Origin: Fusobacterium varium
GTDB lineage: Bacteria > Fusobacteriota > Fusobacteriia > Fusobacteriales > Fusobacteriaceae
Length of the DNA stretch: 64,000 bases
Assembly (NCBI GenBank): GCA_002356455.1
Contig: AP017968.1
Location: 2,914,001-2,978,000, forward strand
Direction of reading: 5' to 3'
Under the pieces are notes generated by a model that was given only the letters and a program-made list of their open reading frames with translations, ran no database searches and had not been told where the DNA came from. This document shows, one piece after another, positions 55,766 through 64,000 of the stretch (position 1 is its first letter; every line of letters starts with the position of its first letter). The position numbers and the translations under genes were made by a program.

Positions 55766-56704
55766 TTATTCCTTGAATACTTTTTTAAATCTATCAAAAA
55801 TTTCTTTAACTGAAAGGATTTCATTTATTTTCCATGCATCTCTTCCAGCAAAAAATATTCCTTCCTCATAATTACCATCATGTGCTTTTACTAGTCTTTC
55901 ATTTACACAAAATTTATATGTACATTTCTTTAAACATCTATCACAATGCTTTGGTGGTTCTGTAGTTTCATTTAAAACTTTTTTTACATAAGGAGAAATA
56001 ATAGCATTAGCTGGCAGTCCAGCAGAACTCATCATTTCAACTACATCTCCCTCTTTACAATTTATATACATTTGCTTGAAGAAATCATCTACTTCACATT
56101 CTTCAGCAGCTATAAATCTACTTCCCATTTGAACTCCATCAGCACCTAATGCAAGCATTCTTTCTGCATCTTCAGGAGTTATTACTCCTCCCGCACCAAA
56201 AACAGGTATAGATACGTTTTCAGCAATCTCTCCAACTATATCCCATGAATCTTTTTCAGTTCCTAAGTGTCCTCCAGCGTTTCCACCTTCAACAACAATA
56301 GCATCTGCTCCTAATTTTTGAGAAATTTTAGCTAATTTAAGAGATGATACAACTGGTATTATTTTAACCCCAGTTCCTTTAGCCACTTCAAATATATCTC
56401 TTGAGAATCCAGCACCAAATATAATAACATCAATTCCTGCTTCAATAGATGCATGCACAAGATCCATAAAATCAGTAGTAGCATACATGATATTTACACC
56501 TAATGCTCCACCTTTATTTACAATCATATCTTTAGCTCTTTTAATTTCTTTTTTTAGTTCATCTATTGATAATGCTGTTCCAGCTATTACTCCTATTCCA
56601 CCTTCATTTGCAACAGCAGCAGCTAGCTTTGCCATTGATGCTCTGATTGCCATTCCACCTTGGATAATTGGGATGTTTATTTTTAAATCACCTATTGCTA
56701 ACAT
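55766..56704 (-). CDS. nitronate monooxygenase-family flavoprotein with Cys cluster
   Basis: A 312-residue TIM-barrel FMN protein of the 2-nitropropane dioxygenase/FabK superfamily. [46 protein letters not shown] and [13 protein letters not shown] follow the barrel pattern. A C-terminal insert has [14 protein letters not shown] (four Cys in C-x2-C-x3-C-x4-C), possibly an Fe-S or zinc site, not found in FabK. It is probably paired with fabK in an operon but its substrate is unknown. GGAGGTAAAG precedes the ATG. Confidence 0.85.
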   Translation of the reverse strand: MLAIGDLKINIPIIQGGMAIRASMAKLAAAVANEGGIGVIAGTALSIDELKKEIKRAKDMIVNKGGALGVNIMYATTDFMDLVHASIEAGIDVIIFGAGFSRDIFEVAKGTGVKIIPVVSSLKLAKISQKLGADAIVVEGGNAGGHLGTEKDSWDIVGEIAENVSIPVFGAGGVITPEDAERMLALGADGVQMGSRFIAAEECEVDDFFKQMYINCKEGDVVEMMSSAGLPANAIISPYVKKVLNETTEPPKHCDRCLKKCTYKFCVNERLVKAHDGNYEEGIFFAGRDAWKINEILSVKEIFDRFKKVFKE

Positions 56705-56791
56705 TAACTTTACCTCCTAATATATAAATAATTATTTTAAATTATAACATATGTAATATTATTAGTAAAGTATTATATAACAGGTGTTTTT

Positions 56792-57529
56792 TTAAATACC
56801 TTTTACCCTTAGATTTTTCCTTAATCTAAGGAAGTTCTCAAGGTTTTCTATTGATGAGTTTATTATATACTTTTCAGGAAAGTCAGTGTTTTTTAATAGC
56901 CTTTCAGCTTGCTCAAAATTCCCTATATCATATGAAATATGTGAATCTGTTCCTAATGAAACCATACAGCCATATTGTTTACACAATTCCAATATTTTTT
57001 GACAATTAGGTTCTGACCCTAATCTTGAAGAAACTAGAGATGAATTATTAAGCTCTATTGCTATACTTAATTCTTTAGCCTCTCTTACAACTGCTTCATA
57101 ATCAATGGGAAATTGTGGATTTCCTAAATGAACCATTATATCTATTTTTTGTTTTCTCATGATATTGAGTACTGCTCTAGTATTTTTTTCTTTATTTCCT
57201 ACTTCTCCATATGCTTCTACTGGATGAAGACCACAAAGAATTATATCCATTACATCATACACTCTTTGATTTATATCAAAGTTTCCACAATCATCCACTA
57301 AATTAGTTTCTACTCCTTTGAGTATTCTCATTCCTTCTACCTCTTTAGGAATCACTTTCATATTTACCAAACTCCACCAATGAGGAGAGTCTTGTAACGC
57401 TGGTCCATGATTAGTTATTGCAATAACTTTCATTCCTTTTTTTAGAGCAGAATTTATATCTTCTTCTAATGTACTGTATGCATGTGGATTTGCATTAGTA
57501 TGTATATGTAAATCTATAAGATATGGCAT
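56792..57529 (-). CDS. PHP-domain phosphatase (YcdX-like)
   Basis: About 245 residues, a PHP-domain metallo-hydrolase of the YcdX type. Metal-binding motifs are DLHIHTNANPHAY at the start, AITNHGPALQ, KGVETNLVD, CGLHPVEAY, MVHLGNP and SLGTDSHIS near the end. YcdX enzymes bind three metals and hydrolyse phosphate esters; the natural substrate is unknown. The ATG opening MPYLIDLH is chosen; an in-frame GTG three codons earlier sits only one base after the AAGGA site. Confidence 0.9.
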   Translation of the reverse strand: MPYLIDLHIHTNANPHAYSTLEEDINSALKKGMKVIAITNHGPALQDSPHWWSLVNMKVIPKEVEGMRILKGVETNLVDDCGNFDINQRVYDVMDIILCGLHPVEAYGEVGNKEKNTRAVLNIMRKQKIDIMVHLGNPQFPIDYEAVVREAKELSIAIELNNSSLVSSRLGSEPNCQKILELCKQYGCMVSLGTDSHISYDIGNFEQAERLLKNTDFPEKYIINSSIENLENFLRLRKNLRVKGI

Positions 57530-57710
57530 CCCTATCACTTCCTTTCGTTATATTATATCATAACTTCACTAGAGTTCAAAATAATTACAGCAGTTATATT
57601 TATAATTTTTTGATAAAAAAGTAATTTTTTCAAATTAAGTTTTAAAAAATAGAATACAAGGCAGTAATAATTAGAAAATATTTTTGCTTTGTTTCAAAAA
57701 ATAAAAAAAG

Positions 57711-57827
57711 CTTGGCAAGTTCCTATCCTCCCGGGAGGCTTCCCTCCAAGTACTTTCAGCGTTTACGGGCTTAACTTCTGGGTTCGGAATGGGACCAGGT
57801 GTACCCCCGCAGCTATTCTTACCAAGC
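57711..57827 (-). rRNA. rrf: 5S ribosomal RNA
   Basis: The minus strand runs CTTGGTAAGAATAGC to GGAACTTGCCAAG; the ends pair as helix I and the conserved TCCCATTCCGAACCCAG loop is present. Length about 117 bases. A T-rich tract follows and should end the operon. Confidence 0.95.
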
Positions 57828-57899
57828 TGTGTGTTTATCATTTCTAATAGACACTTGAAACTATATAGTAGCATACGCTTTCGCGCTTTTCAATCTTTA

Positions 57900-60807
<2,908 letters not shown>

Positions 60808-60976
60808 TATTTTGTTTTTGTTTAATTTGATTGACAGCTAACTCTGTTTATATAAACAAGAGTTAAAATTGTATTTATCTACTATATAGTTTCCAATGTC
60901 CATTTGATAAGTTATCCAGCGCTTATACGCTGTAAGAACATTATCAATAGAATAGAGAAAGAGAAATGATCTCCTT
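60808..60976 (-). other. 16S-23S spacer without tRNA
   Basis: About 170 bases. No tRNA cloverleaf (such as Ile or Ala) is present. Flanking processing stems are visible as AT-rich complementary stretches, including a CTATATAGTTTC segment that resembles the 5S-23S spacer's TGAAACTATATAG. Confidence 0.7.
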
Positions 60977-62488
<1,512 letters not shown>

Positions 62489-62780
62489 CTATTTACTCAG
62501 TTATTAAACTGATTGTTTACACCTATTTATTGTTTGTTGATTTTTTCATCTCTCTCTATTCTGTTGTTAATGTCCTTTTTTATTGCTTTTCTTTTCTGTC
62601 CCCTTTTCTCGTGGACAAGGATTATAATACCATAATTAATACTTTCCGTCAATAACTTTTTTTAATTTTTTTCAAATATTTTTTATCTCTGTCAAAAAAC
62701 CGCTAAAATTAAAGGCTTTTCTCAATATTTTTTATAAAATATAATTATTTTTACCAAAAAATTTTTATTTACACAAACAT
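62489..62780 (-). promoter_or_regulatory. rrn operon upstream region and promoter
   Basis: On the minus strand, TTGACG (62647-62652) and TATTAT (62624-62629) are 17 bases apart, about 140 bases before the 16S start. A second TTGACA lies about 45 bases further upstream without a good -10. The leader contains a GGACA..TGTCC stem. No coding sequence is seen. Confidence 0.6.
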
Positions 62781-62787
62781 TCTATTT

Positions 62788-62834
62788 ACAAAAAAAGATG
62801 CTTAAAAGAATTTATATTCTCTTAAACATCTTCA
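62788..62834 (-). terminator. terminator after aminopeptidase P gene
   Basis: On the minus strand, AAGATGTTTAAGAGAAT pairs with ATTCTTTTAAGCATCTT, then seven T. Confidence 0.9.
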
Positions 62835-62841
62835 ATAACTT

Positions 62842-64000
62842 TTATATTTTTCTAGTATATTTCTTTAACCAATCTCTCTCCTCTTCATTTAGAAATGGAG
62901 AAATTTTTTCAAATACTACTTGATGGTAATTATTTAAAAAGTCTTTTTCTTCTTCATTTAAAAGTTCTGAAACTACTCCATCTAAATCTAATGGTGCATA
63001 AGTCATAGTTTCAAATACCATAAATTGTCCAAAATCTGTTTTTTCAGCATTTCTCACTATTAATTCATTTTCAAGTCTGATTCCATGAGAACCTTGAATA
63101 TACACTCCTGGTTCATTTGTTACAGTCATTCCTGCTTCTAATACTTGTGGATTATATTGCCATCTTATACTATGTGGGCCTTCATGTACATTCAAAAGAA
63201 ATCCAACTCCATGACCTGTTCCGCATTTATAATCTATTCCTCTTGACCATACTGGTTTTCTAGCTAATATATCTAAGTTTGTTCCTGTAACTCCATGAAG
63301 AAATTTAATTTTTGAAAGTGATAACATTCCTTTTAATACCAAAGTGAAATGTTCTTTTATTTCATCACTGCATTCCCCTAACACAAAAGTTCTAGTTATA
63401 TCTGTAGTTCCATCTATATACTGTCCTCCAGAATCCACTAAAAGAAGATTTTTGGGTGCAAGTTTACTGTTTGAATCTTTACTAGCACTATAGTGCATCA
63501 TAGCTGCATTTGCTTCATATGCTGAAATAGTATTAAAACTTGGTTCTAAATAATCTTTCCATTCTTTTCTAAAAGATTCTAATTTTTCAGCTGCACTTAT
63601 CTCAGTTATTTCCTGATTTTTAATATTTTTTTTAAGCCAGTGCATAAATTTTGTAACAGCAACTCCATCTTTTATATGAGCATTTTTAAGATTTTCTAAT
63701 TCTATATCATTTTTACAAGCTTTCATAAGAGTACTTGGATTTGGTTTATCTATTATTTCAGTTCCTATTGGAATATTATTATAAATAAGATAATTTACTT
63801 TATTTGTATCTAAAAGTACAATATCCTTTTCTGATATATTTTTTACCTCTTCATATATAGAAAAATAGTCTTTTAATTTGATATTTTTATTAACGAAATA
63901 TTCCTTAACTTCTTCTGTTATTTTATTTTTATCTATATACAATATAGCTTCTTCAGTAGAAATCATTGCGTATGATAAAGAAACAGGATTATTTTTTATA
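62842..64000 (-). CDS. aminopeptidase P family protein (M24B), 5' end beyond window
   Basis: The frame stays open to the window edge: upstream of an internal Met at 63966 the minus strand encodes NNPVSLSYAMISTEEAILYID, matching the middle of long-form Xaa-Pro aminopeptidases, so that Met is not the start. The catalytic pita-bread domain has the metal ligands in LLVDSGGQYIDGTTDITRTF (two Asp), GTGHGVGFLLNVHEGPH (His), TNEPGVYI (Glu) and HGIRLENELIV (Glu). The long form is about 590 residues and removes N-terminal residues before Pro. About 200 N-terminal residues are outside the window. Confidence 0.93.
   Translation of the reverse strand, partial: IKNNPVSLSYAMISTEEAILYIDKNKITEEVKEYFVNKNIKLKDYFSIYEEVKNISEKDIVLLDTNKVNYLIYNNIPIGTEIIDKPNPSTLMKACKNDIELENLKNAHIKDGVAVTKFMHWLKKNIKNQEITEISAAEKLESFRKEWKDYLEPSFNTISAYEANAAMMHYSASKDSNSKLAPKNLLLVDSGGQYIDGTTDITRTFVLGECSDEIKEHFTLVLKGMLSLSKIKFLHGVTGTNLDILARKPVWSRGIDYKCGTGHGVGFLLNVHEGPHSIRWQYNPQVLEAGMTVTNEPGVYIQGSHGIRLENELIVRNAEKTDFGQFMVFETMTYAPLDLDGVVSELLNEEEKDFLNNYHQVVFEKISPFLNEEERDWLKKYTRKI

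Noticed and set aside
60808-60976. tRNA in the rrn spacer
   Set aside because: No cloverleaf or GGTTCGA-type T arm is present.

Overview
The window looks like chromosome of a Fusobacterium. It is AT-rich and the genes are tightly packed. The 16S 5' region has the fusobacterial form (a GACAGAATGCTTAACACATG stretch followed by a CTTGATCCTTCGGGTGAAGG variable loop). Gram-negative envelope genes (kdsB, lgt, TolC, an autotransporter) sit beside anaerobe genes ([FeFe] hydrogenase, FprA flavodiiron protein). A larger-genome species of the F. varium/ulcerans/mortiferum type is plausible, but the species cannot be fixed from the sequence alone.

Layout. 1-8.2 kb: a type-A chloramphenicol acetyltransferase cut by the window edge, an AlkD-like glycosylase, PepD, an acetyltransferase, an unusual SpoIID-like lipoprotein, kdsB, an M48 lipoprotein protease, a phosphatase and an EI24 membrane protein. 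8.2-13.5 kb: a long palindromic element, then a divergent vitamin B6 module (MocR-type regulator versus pdxST), then a leader peptide with three consecutive Trp codons in front of an orphan peptide-binding protein. 13.5-24.6 kb: housekeeping and membrane genes (TMEM175-like channel, YwqG, cyclophilin, rRNA methyltransferase, AI-2E family, psd, mgsA, pncB, dtd). 24.8-27.8 kb: glyA followed by an intact IS1182-type element. 27.8-38.8 kb: LysE exporter, YheT hydrolase, a complete MacAB-TolC-type efflux operon, EamA exporter, [FeFe] hydrogenase, DUF1456. 39-43.3 kb: a frameshifted autotransporter behind an unusual promoter region with a perfect 19-bp inverted repeat, then a small repeat lipoprotein. 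43.6-49 kb: DUF488/GNAT pair, HxlR regulator, CCG-domain protein, two head-to-tail IS91-like elements and tRNA-Arg. 49-57.5 kb: FprA, a D-2-hydroxyacid dehydrogenase, lgt, split chromate transporter with a LysR regulator, FabK and a related flavoprotein, a PHP-domain protein. 57.7-62.5 kb: a complete rrn operon on the minus strand (16S-23S-5S, no spacer tRNA), then an aminopeptidase P running off the end.

Clear functional groups: PdxR/PdxS/PdxT make and control pyridoxal phosphate, the cofactor of GlyA and of PdxR's own aminotransferase-like domain. TolC/adaptor/ATPase/permease form one efflux machine with overlapping genes. The two ChrA halves should form one transporter and are probably controlled by the divergent LysR gene. 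FabK supplies fatty-acid elongation.

The most interesting signals are (1) a SpoIID-like lipoprotein whose two halves are in swapped order (circular permutation), (2) a perfect 19-bp inverted repeat that contains the -10 and most of the spacer of the autotransporter promoter, a possible invertible switch or paired operator, (3) a Trp-Trp-Trp leader peptide with a terminator ahead of a peptide-binding protein, and (4) a tandem pair of IS91-like transposases that share the same in-frame UGA at an expected Trp position.
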